Assembly (NCBI RefSeq): GCF_039852015.1
Contig: NZ_CP156627.1
Coordinates: 1,488,001-1,552,000 of the forward strand
DNA from: Robbsia sp. KACC 23696
GTDB taxonomy: Bacteria > Pseudomonadota > Gammaproteobacteria > Burkholderiales > Burkholderiaceae
Reading direction: 5' to 3'
DNA: 64,000 nucleotides
Made by a program: the position numbers and the translations under genes. Below the pieces are notes generated by a model. The model ran no database searches and was not told where the DNA came from. It was given only the letters and a program-made list of their open reading frames with translations. Of the stretch, positions 1 to 9,261 are shown in pieces. Positions within the stretch are counted from its first letter, which is position 1; each line of letters starts with the position of its first letter.

Positions 1-651
1 GCGGCGGTTTCAGGCATTGCCTTCGGTGCGTTTTTCAATCAGGGGCAGATTTGCATGTCGACGGAGCGCGTGATCGTCGACCGCAAGATCGCGGATGCTT
101 TGGTGGAGAAGCTTGCGGCCAAGGCGCGGACGTTAAAAGCGGGTGACCCGGCCGCGACGGACTCCGTGCTCGGCATGCTTGAAAGCGCGGGTGCTGCGCA
201 ACGCATCAAGACGTTGATCGACGATGCGCGCGCGAAAGGCGCGACGTTGCCGGTTGGCTGCAAGGTCGATGGCGCTGTGATGCAGCCGGCGATCGTCGAC
301 GGGATCACCGCCGACATGACGCTGTATGCCGAAGAATCGTTCGGTCCGGTGGTCACGGTGCAGCGTGTGGACGGCGACGAGGAGGCGATTCGAATCGCCA
401 ACGACAGCGAGTACGGACTCTCGGCAGCGGTATTTAGTCGCGATATGTCACGCGCCTTGAACGTGGCGAAGCGGATTGAATCGGGTATCTGCCATATCAA
501 CGGCCCGACCGTGCACGACGAAGCGCAGATGCCGTTCGGCGGCGTGAAGAAAAGCGGTTATGGGCGATTCGGCAGTAAAGCGTCGATTGCAGAGTTCACG
601 GATCTGCGTTGGATCACGATTCAAAGCGGCCCTCGGCACTATCCGATCTGA
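1..651 (+). CDS. Aldehyde dehydrogenase, vanillin dehydrogenase type (C-terminal part)
   Basis: The frame is open from the first base, so the gene begins before the window; only about 216 C-terminal residues are here. The start shows the ALDH catalytic cysteine in GQICMS (Cys codon 52-54), and the end has the family pattern ESFGPVV, then IANDSEYGLSAAVFS and the closing MPFGGVKKSGYGRFG. ALDH superfamily enzymes oxidise an aldehyde to the acid with NAD(P)+. Feruloyl-CoA synthase follows 36 bases downstream with a good ribosome binding site, and fcs with vdh is a known ferulate-to-vanillate gene pair, so vanillin dehydrogenase is the likely role. A salicylaldehyde or benzaldehyde dehydrogenase cannot be excluded from this fragment. 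Confidence 0.85.
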   Translation, partial: AAVSGIAFGAFFNQGQICMSTERVIVDRKIADALVEKLAAKARTLKAGDPAATDSVLGMLESAGAAQRIKTLIDDARAKGATLPVGCKVDGAVMQPAIVDGITADMTLYAEESFGPVVTVQRVDGDEEAIRIANDSEYGLSAAVFSRDMSRALNVAKRIESGICHINGPTVHDEAQMPFGGVKKSGYGRFGSKASIAEFTDLRWITIQSGPRHYPI

Positions 652-687
652 GCGTTGCGATCGCGCTTTCCACAAAGGAGACAGGCT

Positions 688-2583
688 TTGCATTCCGAGC
701 CGATACAAAAGAACCCCGCCGACGCGCCCAAGCACTACCGGGCGACGACGATTGCTGCCTCGTCCTTGCACGCGCAGCAGCAAGGCGACACGTGGTATCT
801 GCGCGCGGCCGAGCCGCTCGGCGCGCATCCGCACCGTCTGACCGAACGGCTCGTGAGCGGTACGCGGGCGCATCCTGAACAATGGTTGGCGGCACGCCGA
901 GGCAGCGATGGTCGATGGATAGGCTTGTCCTACGCCACCGCGCTGCAAAGTGCACGCGCAATCGGCCAGGGCCTGCTTGCACGGGGTCTGTCCGCTGAAC
1001 GGCCGGTCGTGATCCTGTCGGGCAACGATCTCGAACATCTGCAACTCGCGCTCGGCGCGATGTGGGCGGGCGTGCCGTATGCCGCGATTTCTCCCGCCTA
1101 TGCGCTGGCTTCCGGCGACTTCGGCAAGCTGCGCCATACGATCGATTTGCTGACACCGGGTCTCGTGTTTGCAAGCGTCTACGATACGTTCGCGAAGGCA
1201 ATCGACACGACCGTGTCCTCCGATGTCGAAGTGGTGGCCGCGACATTGCCACGAGCAAAGCCGGCGGCACGCGACGTGACAGCATTCGAGGATCTGCTGA
1301 ACACACAGCCCACCACGGTCGATGCGGTGCACGCCGAAGTGAGTCCGGACGCCATCGCTAAATTCCTTTTCACCTCGGGTTCGACGAAGCTGCCGAAGGC
1401 CGTGCCGACCACGCATCGCATGCTGTGCAGCAATCAGCAGATGCTGCTGGAGACCTTCCCCGAGTTCGCGAAGGAACCGCCGGTGCTGGTCGACTGGCTG
1501 CCCTGGAACCACACATTCGGCGGCAGTCATAACGTGGGGATTGCGCTCTACAACGGCGGCACGCTCTATATCGACGACGGCAAACCGATCAACGGAAAAT
1601 TCGAGGAAACACTGCGCAATCTGCGTGAAATCGCGCCCACTATCTACTTCAACGTGCCGAAGGGGTGGGAGGAGCTGGCGATGGCGCTCGAACGCGACGG
1701 GCAATTGCGAGAGACGTTTTTCTCACGCGTGAAGGTGTATTTCTTCGCAGGCGCGGGATTATCGCAAGCAGCCTGGGACCGGCTCGAACGCGTCACCGAA
1801 ACATATTGCGGCGAGCGCATACGCATCATGGCGGGGCTCGGCATGACCGAGACGTCGCCGGCATGCTTGTTCACCACGGGGCCTGTCAAGTGCGCGGGCT
1901 ATGTGGGCTTGCCCGCGCCCGGCTGCGACGTCAAACTCGCGCCGGTTGGCGACAAGCTTGAGGCACGTTATCGAGGGCCGCACGTCATGGCGGGATACTG
2001 GCGTGCCGACGCTGCGGAATGGCGCAACACATTCGACGAAGAAGGCTACTTTTGCAGCGGCGACGCACTGCGCTTTGTCGACGCGACGCGGCCAGACCTC
2101 GGATTGTTGTTCGACGGGCGTATCGCGGAGGATTTCAAACTGAGTTCGGGCACGTTCGTGAGCGTCGGTCCGATGCGAGCGCGTGTGATCTCCGAAGGTG
2201 CGCCGTACGTGCAGGACGTAGTCGTCGCCGGCATCAATCGCGACGATGTCGGGCTGGTGGTGTTTCCGCGCATCGACGACTGTCGGCGGCTAGCGGGTCT
2301 GCCTGCCGCGGCGACGCCGCAAGAAGTAGTGGAAGCACCCGTCGTGCGCGCGCACTTCACCGCGTTGCTGCACGCGCTCAATCTCGGGGCTACCGGCGGT
2401 GCGACGACCATCGCGCGTCTGCGGCTCATGGATGTTGCGCCGTCGCTCGACCTCGGCGAGATCACCGACAAAGGGTCGATCAATCAACGCGCGGTGTTGA
2501 CGCATCGTGCCGCGCTCGTCGACGCAATGTACGACGTTGCGCAGCGCGATCCCGCGGTGATCGTCGCGGGCGCAACGGTTTGA
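688..2583 (+). CDS. fcs: Feruloyl-CoA synthase
   Basis: Acyl-adenylate-forming enzyme of about 631 aa that activates ferulate (and probably coumarate or caffeate) to the CoA thioester, the first step of the CoA-dependent route to vanillin. The AMP-binding P-loop is seen as FTSGSTKLPKAVP near residue 229, and the A5-like motif GLGMTETSP near 385. The stretch LVDWLPWNHTFGGSHN is characteristic of the feruloyl-CoA synthase branch. I chose the TTG at 688 because AAAGGAG lies 7 bases upstream; an earlier TTG at 655 has no such site. It probably shares a transcript with the preceding aldehyde dehydrogenase. An enoyl-CoA hydratase/lyase gene (ech), expected for the next step, is not in the visible part. 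Confidence 0.9.
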   Translation: MHSEPIQKNPADAPKHYRATTIAASSLHAQQQGDTWYLRAAEPLGAHPHRLTERLVSGTRAHPEQWLAARRGSDGRWIGLSYATALQSARAIGQGLLARGLSAERPVVILSGNDLEHLQLALGAMWAGVPYAAISPAYALASGDFGKLRHTIDLLTPGLVFASVYDTFAKAIDTTVSSDVEVVAATLPRAKPAARDVTAFEDLLNTQPTTVDAVHAEVSPDAIAKFLFTSGSTKLPKAVPTTHRMLCSNQQMLLETFPEFAKEPPVLVDWLPWNHTFGGSHNVGIALYNGGTLYIDDGKPINGKFEETLRNLREIAPTIYFNVPKGWEELAMALERDGQLRETFFSRVKVYFFAGAGLSQAAWDRLERVTETYCGERIRIMAGLGMTETSPACLFTTGPVKCAGYVGLPAPGCDVKLAPVGDKLEARYRGPHVMAGYWRADAAEWRNTFDEEGYFCSGDALRFVDATRPDLGLLFDGRIAEDFKLSSGTFVSVGPMRARVISEGAPYVQDVVVAGINRDDVGLVVFPRIDDCRRLAGLPAAATPQEVVEAPVVRAHFTALLHALNLGATGGATTIARLRLMDVAPSLDLGEITDKGSINQRAVLTHRAALVDAMYDVAQRDPAVIVAGATV

Positions 2584-3026
2584 CATGAAGGGATGTGATG
2601 TGCTGCGGAATGCGTGAAGTTCTTTTTCCGTGATCTTCCCCGGTACGACGCGTGCACGCGTGCCGGGTGCAGCGGAAACCGCGCCCGAACGCGACTTCGA
2701 ACACATTTGCGTAGGCGGTGCATCGCTCGATACCCGTTTTCCGCGTGAATATCGCATTTTCATGCGGATTTCGCTCGTTCCGTTGATACTAGCGTGCGAC
2801 AGGCACGTAGATGATCCGACCCGACCTTCGTCTTTAACGCGTCATTTTAATAGGATAGGACAGACGACCACGTTCTTTAAAAACGCATTGTTTTTTTCAG
2901 CGTGATTTCGAAAACGGTGCCATTCGCGGTTTTATTTGAGATAGAGTGATAGTGCGGAATAACCGCTGTCTAAGATCATAATATCTTTTTTAAAAAAACG
3001 ATAAGCTATGGAATTTCTTGTCAAAG
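2584..3026. other. Gene-free spacer, turning AT-rich
   Basis: No convincing gene. Shortly after the feruloyl-CoA synthase stop there is an imperfect inverted repeat at 2639-2667 (outer CCCGG/CCGGG around a CGCGTG/CACGCG core) that could fold, but no T-run follows it on the plus strand. From about 2800 the DNA becomes AT-rich and includes mixed A/T runs around 2980-3000, up to the left end of the decayed ISNCY element. Confidence 0.5.
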
Positions 3027-3032
3027 CCAAGT

Positions 3033-3587
3033 TCAAATGTCCGGTTTTAGGGCTTTTTCCTTTTTCTCTTTCTTTGTTTTTGGCGGCGAAGCCGCCCAGT
3101 TCTTAGGCGTTTTCAAAATCAGCTCGTTGATCATTTCCTGTGTCAATTCGCGTTGTTTAATCTTGCCCGTCGATTGCGCGGCTGATAAATCTTGGGCGGC
3201 CGTTGTTTGCGGGGAATCCATAAGCCGGCGTCATGCATCCAACGTCGGATGGTTTCCTTGGCCAGCGTAATTCGGTCACATTCTTGGAGCTTCTCGCGCG
3301 CTAGCGTGGGGCCGAAGTCGGGATATCGCTCGCGCACGATACTCAGCACCCGCGTGCGCAGATTCTCCGGCGACAGACGATTACTGGGCTTGCCGCGTTT
3401 GCTCGACGCCAGGCCAACGGCCCCCAATTGCTCATAGCGCCGCCGTAGCCGAGAAATTTGCCGGCTCTGTGAGGTTCAGACGCTCCGCAGCCTTGACGCC
3501 GCTCAGGCGCCGCTCGACGACCGCCTCGATGATCTTCACGCGTTGCAGTTCGTTCATGCTGATCGTGACCAATCCTGGCTCGTTCAT
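3033..3587 (-). pseudogene. ISNCY-family transposase remnant with frameshift and internal deletion
   Basis: Read on the minus strand from an ATG at 3587, the frame begins with a helix-turn-helix N-terminus (MNELQRVKIIEAVVERRL) parallel to that of the intact transposase just downstream. Near 3470 a one-base shift is needed to continue into RQISRLRRRYEQLGAVGL and on to PPKIYQPRNRRA. At about 3183 this joins directly, in another frame, to a C-terminal tail (KIKQRELTQEMINELIL, ending at 3033). The whole DDE catalytic core is therefore missing. Terminal inverted repeats remain at both ends. This is a dead copy related to, but clearly diverged from, the neighbouring element. Confidence 0.8.
3035..3048. 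repeat. Left terminal repeat of the decayed ISNCY element
   Basis: AAATGTCCGGTTTT here is inverted at 3636-3650, where the opposite strand reads AAATGTCTGGTTTTC. The pair brackets the remnant transposase and marks the former IS ends. Confidence 0.6.
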
Positions 3588-3635
3588 CCTCGACTCCAAG
3601 AGCTGCACCTCGTTCTAGGATGCGCCTCGGAGGGT

Positions 3636-3650
3636 GAAAACCAGACATTT
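3636..3650. repeat. Right terminal repeat of the decayed ISNCY element
   Basis: Inverted partner of 3035-3048, with one internal mismatch over 14 bases. It lies about 50 bases from the end of the next ISNCY element. Confidence 0.6.
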
Positions 3651-3680
3651 CTAAAAAGCCTTTACAATTTTGTCAAAGTT

Positions 3681-5270
3681 AAGTTGAAATGTCGTACCGA
3701 GAAATAAGTTGAAATGTCGTACTTCAGTGTTTTATCGTCGGTTTCGTTGTTGCTCTTTTCATCGACTTTAAGACGATTTGCTCAGCAACTTTTGTTTGAC
3801 TTTCCTTGCTCTGCGCAACGTTTTCGATCGCCTTATTGAAGTCGTCACGGTTGATCTCCCGTTGTTTCTTCAGGCCCGGCAAAGTGTGCTTTGGGTTTAC
3901 TAGCTCACCTCGATGCGTCCTTGATGGTGATGCAATGATGCGTCGATTATCACGCTGCGCTTGCAGGGTCTGAGCGATTTGCAGCACATGTCCAAGCCGT
4001 TTGTTCTCCACAATGGCTCCCTGATCGACGTTCGATAAACGGTCGTAACGCGTGTGCGTAAGAGGGCGTCCATGGGACTGTATTTCGACCTCGCCATCCG
4101 GGAATTCAAAAACATCAATGTAGGTATGAATCAGCGTCCGATTCGCTGGCGTGTCTTCCAATAAATACATCACGCGATCGTACTGCACAGTCAGTGTTTG
4201 CGTCACTTTGCGCAATACGCGCACCGTCAAAATCGATGACAATATTTCATCGTTTCGCACCGAACGATGTGCGTCGTGATCACTTTTGGGCGGCTTGCCG
4301 AATCGTCGGTTATAGTCTGCGATGAAGGAGGGCGCATACGCGTTGGCTGCCTCCTTTGTGCTGATTTCTCGCAACCTGAGTTCCTTGACCAATCGATCCT
4401 GCAAGGTCAAGTTTGCGCGTTCTACTCGGCCTTTTGCCTGGCTACTATTCGCGCACCATGTGTCGATATTAAGCTCGAAGCAAGCACGACCAAACTGCGT
4501 TATGCCTTTGCCAAAGCTCTTTTCCTCATTGCGATTGCCATTGATGCGAAATACCGAAAATTTATCACTGTACAGCGCCATCGGTTTGCCATGGTTGTCC
4601 AGGTGTTGGCGCAACGCCTCGAAATAGCTAAACGTCGACTCTGTCTGCGTGAAGTGCAAAGTCATCAATCGGCTTGTCGCATCATCGATAAATACGAGTA
4701 ATACGCACGACGCCGCGCGTTCCTCAAACCACCGATGATCGCTGCCATCAATTTGGATTAACTCGCCCACACACGCGCGTCGATTGCGCGGCTGATGAAT
4801 CTTCGGTGGACGGAGCTTGCGAGGAACCCAGAAGCCGGCAGCAGTCATTAACCGACGAACGGTAGCCACCGACAGATCAAAGCCGTGCGCCTCGCGTAGC
4901 TTCTCACAAGCGAAGGTCGGGCCGAAGTCAAGATAGCGTTTGGCAACCAAACCCAAAACACGTTCCGCCAGGCCCGGTGGCAATTGATGATTACTCGCGT
5001 GGGCACGCTTGCGAGAGATTAAACCCGCCGGACCTTCATCGCGATAACGTCGACACAGACGTTCCACCTGGCGCACGCTGAGCTTGAGTTGCTCAGCCGC
5101 TCGCCATGGCATCAACAAGCCGTCTATGACGGCTTGGATGATCTTGATTCGTCCAAGTTCGCGCATGCTCATGGTAATAGATCCAGAGTTATCCATGGCG
5201 CGCTCGCAACTAAGGTCGGTGGACGCTTAGCTTGCGCCCAAAACGAGCTCAGTGCGACATTTCAATTGAT
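3681..5270 (-). mobile_element. Apparently complete ISNCY-type insertion sequence
   Basis: A single full-length transposase gene lies between ends that share an inverted motif: AAGTTGAAATGTCGTAC at 3706-3722 versus the opposite strand of 5252-5270 (CAATTGAAATGTCGCAC). The left end carries this 17-mer twice, at 3681-3697 and 3706-3722, so the end may contain two transposase binding sites. I did not find an obvious target duplication, partly because the left side abuts the older remnant. Insertion on the right side interrupts a short reading frame that belongs with the downstream operon (see 5344-5484). Confidence 0.7.
3724..5196 (-). CDS. ISNCY-family transposase
   Basis: 490-residue transposase with no frame defects. 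An N-terminal helix-turn-helix region (MSMRELGRIKIIQAVIDG, then QLKLSVRQVERLCRRYRDEG) is followed by an integrase-type core: first Asp in QIDGSDHRWFE (about residue 152), second Asp in LLVFIDDATSRL (about 172), and the Glu in QAKGRVERANLTLQ (about 260). The C-terminal 150 residues are basic and probably bind the element ends. It catalyses cut and transfer of its own element. The codon pattern is more mixed than in neighbouring catabolic genes, as expected for a mobile gene. Confidence 0.88.
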   Translation of the reverse strand: MDNSGSITMSMRELGRIKIIQAVIDGLLMPWRAAEQLKLSVRQVERLCRRYRDEGPAGLISRKRAHASNHQLPPGLAERVLGLVAKRYLDFGPTFACEKLREAHGFDLSVATVRRLMTAAGFWVPRKLRPPKIHQPRNRRACVGELIQIDGSDHRWFEERAASCVLLVFIDDATSRLMTLHFTQTESTFSYFEALRQHLDNHGKPMALYSDKFSVFRINGNRNEEKSFGKGITQFGRACFELNIDTWCANSSQAKGRVERANLTLQDRLVKELRLREISTKEAANAYAPSFIADYNRRFGKPPKSDHDAHRSVRNDEILSSILTVRVLRKVTQTLTVQYDRVMYLLEDTPANRTLIHTYIDVFEFPDGEVEIQSHGRPLTHTRYDRLSNVDQGAIVENKRLGHVLQIAQTLQAQRDNRRIIASPSRTHRGELVNPKHTLPGLKKQREINRDDFNKAIENVAQSKESQTKVAEQIVLKSMKRATTKPTIKH

Positions 5271-5343
5271 CGCAAGCACGACATTACTATTGAACGCTAA
5301 CAAATTTTTTGGTGGATAATATATATTATGTTAAGTTAAATTG

Positions 5344-5484
5344 CTATTTAGCTCCGTTCGGCGTTCGAAGCGAAATTGGCGGTAACACTAACGCGCCGCA
5401 AGAATTTGTGCGAGGGATCGTCTCAGCCGCCCGTAGCGCTTCCTCGGTTTGCCAATCGTCTTTGATTCGAAGTCGCGGGCACAT
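5344..5484 (-). pseudogene. Truncated start of an unknown operon gene, cut by the ISNCY insertion
   Basis: An ATG at 5484 is preceded by a strong ribosome binding site (AAAAGGAG, 7 bases upstream), and the frame runs as MCPRLRIKDDWQTEEALRAA and on to a stop at 5344 after 46 codons. It lies about 105 bases after the amidohydrolase on the same strand. Translation past about residue 40 enters sequence next to the IS end. I infer it was the next gene of the catabolic operon, now truncated. I do not recognise the product; a genuine small protein is a weaker alternative. Confidence 0.4.
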
Positions 5485-5589
5485 AGAGGTTCTCCTTTTC
5501 AGGCTCGCGAGACCGATGACGGTTCGATAGCCGCCATCCGGCGCGGGGCTCTGACATCCCGCAGTCGACACGGGAATGGCGGCGCAGGA

Positions 5590-6534
5590 TCAGCCCTCGA
5601 AACCGTACAGCTTCGCCGGATTCGTCACGAACACCTGCTTCTGCCAATCCGAGCGTCCGATCCACGAGGCGAACGTATCCAGCAGCGCGGCGTCGTCCGG
5701 CTTGTGCAGCTTTTCCGTCGGATGCGGCCAGTCGGTGCCCCACAGCATCCGTTCCGGCGCCATCGCGATCAACGCCTCCGCGACCGGTGCCACATCGCTG
5801 TAGCCAGGCGCACCGACCTTGCTGTCGACATAGGGACCCGACAGCGTCACCCAGACATCGCCCTTTTCGACCAGCCTGCGCACGGTCCGGAATGCGTCGC
5901 TCTCGCGTCCGCCCGGCTCCGGTACATGCGCGATGTGATCCAGGACCAACGGGCACGGGAGCGCGGTAAGGTGCGGCTCGAGGCCCGGCAGTCGAGCGCC
6001 CTGCACCACCAATTCGATATGCCACCCCAGCGGCGCAATGCGCTTTGCCAGCGGTGCCAACATGGCCAACGTCGTCGCACCCGGATAGCTCAGGTTGAAG
6101 CGGATCGCGCGAACGCCTGCCTTATCCATCTCGGAAAGCGTGGCGGTGGTCACCGTGTCGTCGACCACCGCGACACCGCGCGCATGCTGGCCGAAATGCG
6201 TCAGCGCTTCGAGGAGGCAGCGATTGTCGGTGCCGTAGGTCGACGGTGTGACCACCACGTTCCGATGCATGCCGAGTCGCTGCTGGATATGCCGATATTG
6301 CGCAATGCTGGCATTCGGCGGCTGCAGCGTCGTGCCGGGTGCTGCCGGGAAGCGATCGTCGTAGATATGCATATGGCAATCGATGGCGCCGTCCGGCAGC
6401 CGGAAGGTCGGACGTTCGGTACCGCTCGACCAGACTTCCGCAGCCTGGGCGAACGCGTTGCGCTCTGTCAGGGAGAGCGCGGCCAGGGCCAATCCCGTAT
6501 CTCGTAAAAAGTCTCTTCGGTTCTTGTCCAACAT
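5590..6534 (-). CDS. Amidohydrolase-superfamily lactonase/isomerase with Tat-like signal
   Basis: 314 aa. The N-terminus NRRDFLRDTGLALAALSL fits a twin-arginine signal, suggesting export to the periplasm. The mature part begins the TIM barrel with the metal-binding DCHMHIYD (His54, His56), has VLDHIAHV for the mid-barrel His, and ends with WGTDWPHP containing the catalytic Asp near residue 265. This arrangement matches the 2-pyrone-4,6-dicarboxylate lactonase / D-galactarolactone isomerase group, which act on lactones. It follows the MFS gene with only 3 bases between them, so the two are translationally linked. The exact substrate cannot be read from sequence. Confidence 0.75.
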   Translation of the reverse strand: MLDKNRRDFLRDTGLALAALSLTERNAFAQAAEVWSSGTERPTFRLPDGAIDCHMHIYDDRFPAAPGTTLQPPNASIAQYRHIQQRLGMHRNVVVTPSTYGTDNRCLLEALTHFGQHARGVAVVDDTVTTATLSEMDKAGVRAIRFNLSYPGATTLAMLAPLAKRIAPLGWHIELVVQGARLPGLEPHLTALPCPLVLDHIAHVPEPGGRESDAFRTVRRLVEKGDVWVTLSGPYVDSKVGAPGYSDVAPVAEALIAMAPERMLWGTDWPHPTEKLHKPDDAALLDTFASWIGRSDWQKQVFVTNPAKLYGFEG

Positions 6535-6537
6535 GCT

Positions 6538-7878
6538 TCAGATCGCCTTCGTTCGTTGTACAACCTGCCCCTGCGGTCCATTGCGCGTGAGCGACAGCAG
6601 GGTCAGGACACTGATCAGCGTCAGGACGGCCAGCGGCATCAGCGCCAAGGCATAGCTGCCCGTCGCATCTTTGACCCAGCCGTAGACGTTCACCATCAGG
6701 CCGCCGCCGAGCAGATTGGCCAGGGCATTGATCATCGCCAGCCCGGCCGCGGTGGCACGGCTGGAAAGCAGACCCCCGGTCAGCGCCCAGAATGGCCCCT
6801 TGAAGGCGTAGGCCCCTACCAGCACCGCGCTCAACATGCACACGGCCGGCGCCAGCGCCGAACTCAGCGACGTGGCGAAGAGTCCGACACCGATCAGCAG
6901 CATAGGAATGACCGTGTGCCAGCGCCGCTCGCCCGTGCGGTCGGAGCGGCGCCCCCAATACACCATCAGGACGGACGACAGGGCGTAGGGGAGCGAATTC
7001 AGCAATCCCGTCTGCATCACCGTCAGGCCGTACGATTTCAACAGCTGCGGTTGCCATACGGACAGCGTGCTCCCTGCCGCCGACGCGCACGTGTCGACCA
7101 AGGCCAGGCAGATGACATAACGGTTGAAGAAGAGCTTGTGCAGCGGCATGGAGGCCACCTTTTGGGGTCCTTTCTGCTCGCCGGACAACGCGGTCGCGAG
7201 CCAGCTACGCTCGTCTGCCGTAAGCCAGGTCGCCTCGTCCGGCTTGTTGGTGAGGAAGAACAGGCAGGCCACGCCCAGCAACGCCGTCGGAATGCCTTCC
7301 AGCAGGAAGAGCCAGTGCCAACCGCGCAATCCCTCGATGCCGTTCATCTGCAGCAGCGCCGCCGAAACCGGCGAACCGATGAAACTCGCAGCAGGGATCG
7401 CGACCATGAAGATCGCGATGATGCGGGCGCGATGCGCCGCCGGCACCCAATAGGAGAGATACAGCAGAACGCCCGGAAAGAAGCCGGCTTCCGCCGCCCC
7501 CAGCAGGAATCGCAGCACATAGAACGACGCGGCGTTATGTACCAACGCCGTGGCGGCCGACACCAGGCCCCACGTGATCATGATGCGCGCGATCCACACG
7601 CGCGCACCGTATTTCTGCAGCGCCAGGTTGCTCGGCACCTCGCAGAGGAAATACGAGATGAAGAAAAGGCTGCTGCCGAAACCGAAGGCGCTCGCGGACA
7701 TGCCGATGTCGCGATTCATCTGCAGCGACGCCATGCCCACGTTGCCGCGGTCGATGAAGGCAAGCAGATAGCAGACCATGAGGAAAGGCACCAGTCGCCA
7801 GACGACCTTCCGTATCGTTCGCTTTTCGATGTCGGGCACGCTGCGCCCTTGCGGTTCTTGCATGATGGAGTTCCACAT
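6538..7878 (-). CDS. MFS transporter, anion:cation symporter (ACS) type
   Basis: 446 aa with about 12 hydrophobic segments in two halves. TM1 carries LLAFIDRGNVGMASLQM, the signature region of ACS-family organic-anion/sugar-acid:H+ symporters (galactonate, glucarate and phthalate permease relatives). TM4-5 has the usual LLGAAEAGFFPGVLLYLSYW. It lies between a lactonase gene and another permease, so it probably imports the acid or lactone degraded by this operon. Two in-frame ATGs near the start (7878 and 7863) are possible; either leaves TM1 intact. Confidence 0.85.
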   Translation of the reverse strand: MWNSIMQEPQGRSVPDIEKRTIRKVVWRLVPFLMVCYLLAFIDRGNVGMASLQMNRDIGMSASAFGFGSSLFFISYFLCEVPSNLALQKYGARVWIARIMITWGLVSAATALVHNAASFYVLRFLLGAAEAGFFPGVLLYLSYWVPAAHRARIIAIFMVAIPAASFIGSPVSAALLQMNGIEGLRGWHWLFLLEGIPTALLGVACLFFLTNKPDEATWLTADERSWLATALSGEQKGPQKVASMPLHKLFFNRYVICLALVDTCASAAGSTLSVWQPQLLKSYGLTVMQTGLLNSLPYALSSVLMVYWGRRSDRTGERRWHTVIPMLLIGVGLFATSLSSALAPAVCMLSAVLVGAYAFKGPFWALTGGLLSSRATAAGLAMINALANLLGGGLMVNVYGWVKDATGSYALALMPLAVLTLISVLTLLSLTRNGPQGQVVQRTKAI

Positions 7879-7965
7879 AGGTGTCGACCGAGTCGGTCAT
7901 CGCGGCGCGACGGCGCCCTACCTTCGCGCATCGCGTCGGTTACGCGCGTCGGTTACACGCGTCTG

Positions 7966-9261
7966 CTACTTCAGGCTTCTGCCACGCGTCTCGGGGGCGA
8001 TCAGCACCACGACGCCCGCCGCTGCGAAGGCCACGATGGTGGTGGCGAGGCCGAGCGTAAAGCCACCTGACGTCGATGCCAGCGCGCCGATAACGATCGG
8101 CGCGAGGAAGCCGCCGAGTCGACCGCCGTTGTAGGCCAGTCCCATCAGGAAGCCACGCGATTTCGTGTCGCCGATGATCTCGGCGAGGAACGGCCCGGAA
8201 CCGGCGAAGATGCCGTTGACGCCGAAGCCGGTCAGGAAGATCGCGATCATCAACGGAACGGACGTATCTGCCGTGATGTACACGCCCACCGCGATGGCGC
8301 CCACCACCAGATAGCCGAAGAACATCGGACGGCGGCCCCAGCGGTCCACGAAAGCGGAGAACAGCAGGAAGCCCGCGATGGCGCCGAACTGCAACGCGAG
8401 CACGAACTTCAGGCTGTGCAGGAAGTCCAGGTGCTTGACGACCTGCAGGAACGTCGGCGTCCACGTGAACACCCCCCAGTACAGGTACTGCAGGAAGAAG
8501 ATGAAGCTGAACGCGAGCACCATGCCGCGCACGTTGGCCTTCGCCGCGGGCGCAAAGTCGATGGACTCCGCTGTGGCGGCGGCCCGCTTGCGTTCGCGCC
8601 AGATGGTGGGTTCGGGCGTCTTGCGTGCCACGAGGAACAGGATGAAGAACGGCAGCGCGCCGATCAGGAACAGGATCCGCCAGCCGTCTCCGGTCAAGCC
8701 GCCGAAGGCATTGCCGACGATGCCGGCAATCGCGATCGACAGGATCGCGCCTACCGGCAAGCCCATCTGCATCAGTGCGCCACCTTTGCCGCGCCGGCTT
8801 GCATTCCAGGTCTCCGCCACCAAGGCGGCGCCCGATGTCCACATGCCCCCCATGCCCAGGGCGCCGCAGAAGCGCGTGATCGCGAACCAGGTCCCGTTCG
8901 GGGCCAGCGACAGCAGTCCGGAAAACAGCGAATAGATGGCGATGCACAGCATGGCCGTGCGTACACGCCCGATGCGATCGGATACATAGCCGAAGACGAT
9001 GCCGCCGCCGATCTGTCCTGCCGCCGTCACGCTGGTGAACAGGCCCGCCTCCGCTTTGGACAGGCCAAACTGCATCGCGAGCACGGGCAGCAACAACGAG
9101 AGCAGGAAGGAGTCGTAGCTTTCGAACGTCCATCCCAACCCCGCAAGCGACAGCGAGCGCCATTCGTTGCGCGTGATGCTGCTGTAGCGTCGGGCTTTCG
9201 CCTCGTCGGCCGCAGTACTGTCGGGCGTGATCCGTGCGCGTATATCGGTAGACGATTTCAT
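7966..9261 (-). CDS. MFS transporter, aromatic-acid/sugar-porter type
   Basis: 431 aa, 12 predicted membrane segments. Motif A is visible as GYVSDRIGRVRTAM after TM2 and again as DRWGRRPMFFGY after TM8; GGMWTSGAALVAETW and PETRGRSL at the end are typical of metabolite:H+ symporters. The start ATG at 9261 overlaps the stop of the upstream amidohydrolase as ATGA, which fixes the start and rejects a much longer reading of the same frame. It differs from the flanking ACS-type permeases, so the operon carries transporters of two subfamilies. Confidence 0.85.
   Translation of the reverse strand: MKSSTDIRARITPDSTAADEAKARRYSSITRNEWRSLSLAGLGWTFESYDSFLLSLLLPVLAMQFGLSKAEAGLFTSVTAAGQIGGGIVFGYVSDRIGRVRTAMLCIAIYSLFSGLLSLAPNGTWFAITRFCGALGMGGMWTSGAALVAETWNASRRGKGGALMQMGLPVGAILSIAIAGIVGNAFGGLTGDGWRILFLIGALPFFILFLVARKTPEPTIWRERKRAAATAESIDFAPAAKANVRGMVLAFSFIFFLQYLYWGVFTWTPTFLQVVKHLDFLHSLKFVLALQFGAIAGFLLFSAFVDRWGRRPMFFGYLVVGAIAVGVYITADTSVPLMIAIFLTGFGVNGIFAGSGPFLAEIIGDTKSRGFLMGLAYNGGRLGGFLAPIVIGALASTSGGFTLGLATTIVAFAAAGVVVLIAPETRGRSLK

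Noticed and set aside
448-1704. Long minus-strand open frame opposite feruloyl-CoA synthase
   Set aside because: Shadow of a high-GC gene; composition of the translation is Arg/His/Cys-rich without family features.
2639-2667. Inverted repeat after fcs as an intrinsic terminator
   Set aside because: No T-run follows and the arms are interrupted; recorded only as a weak fold.
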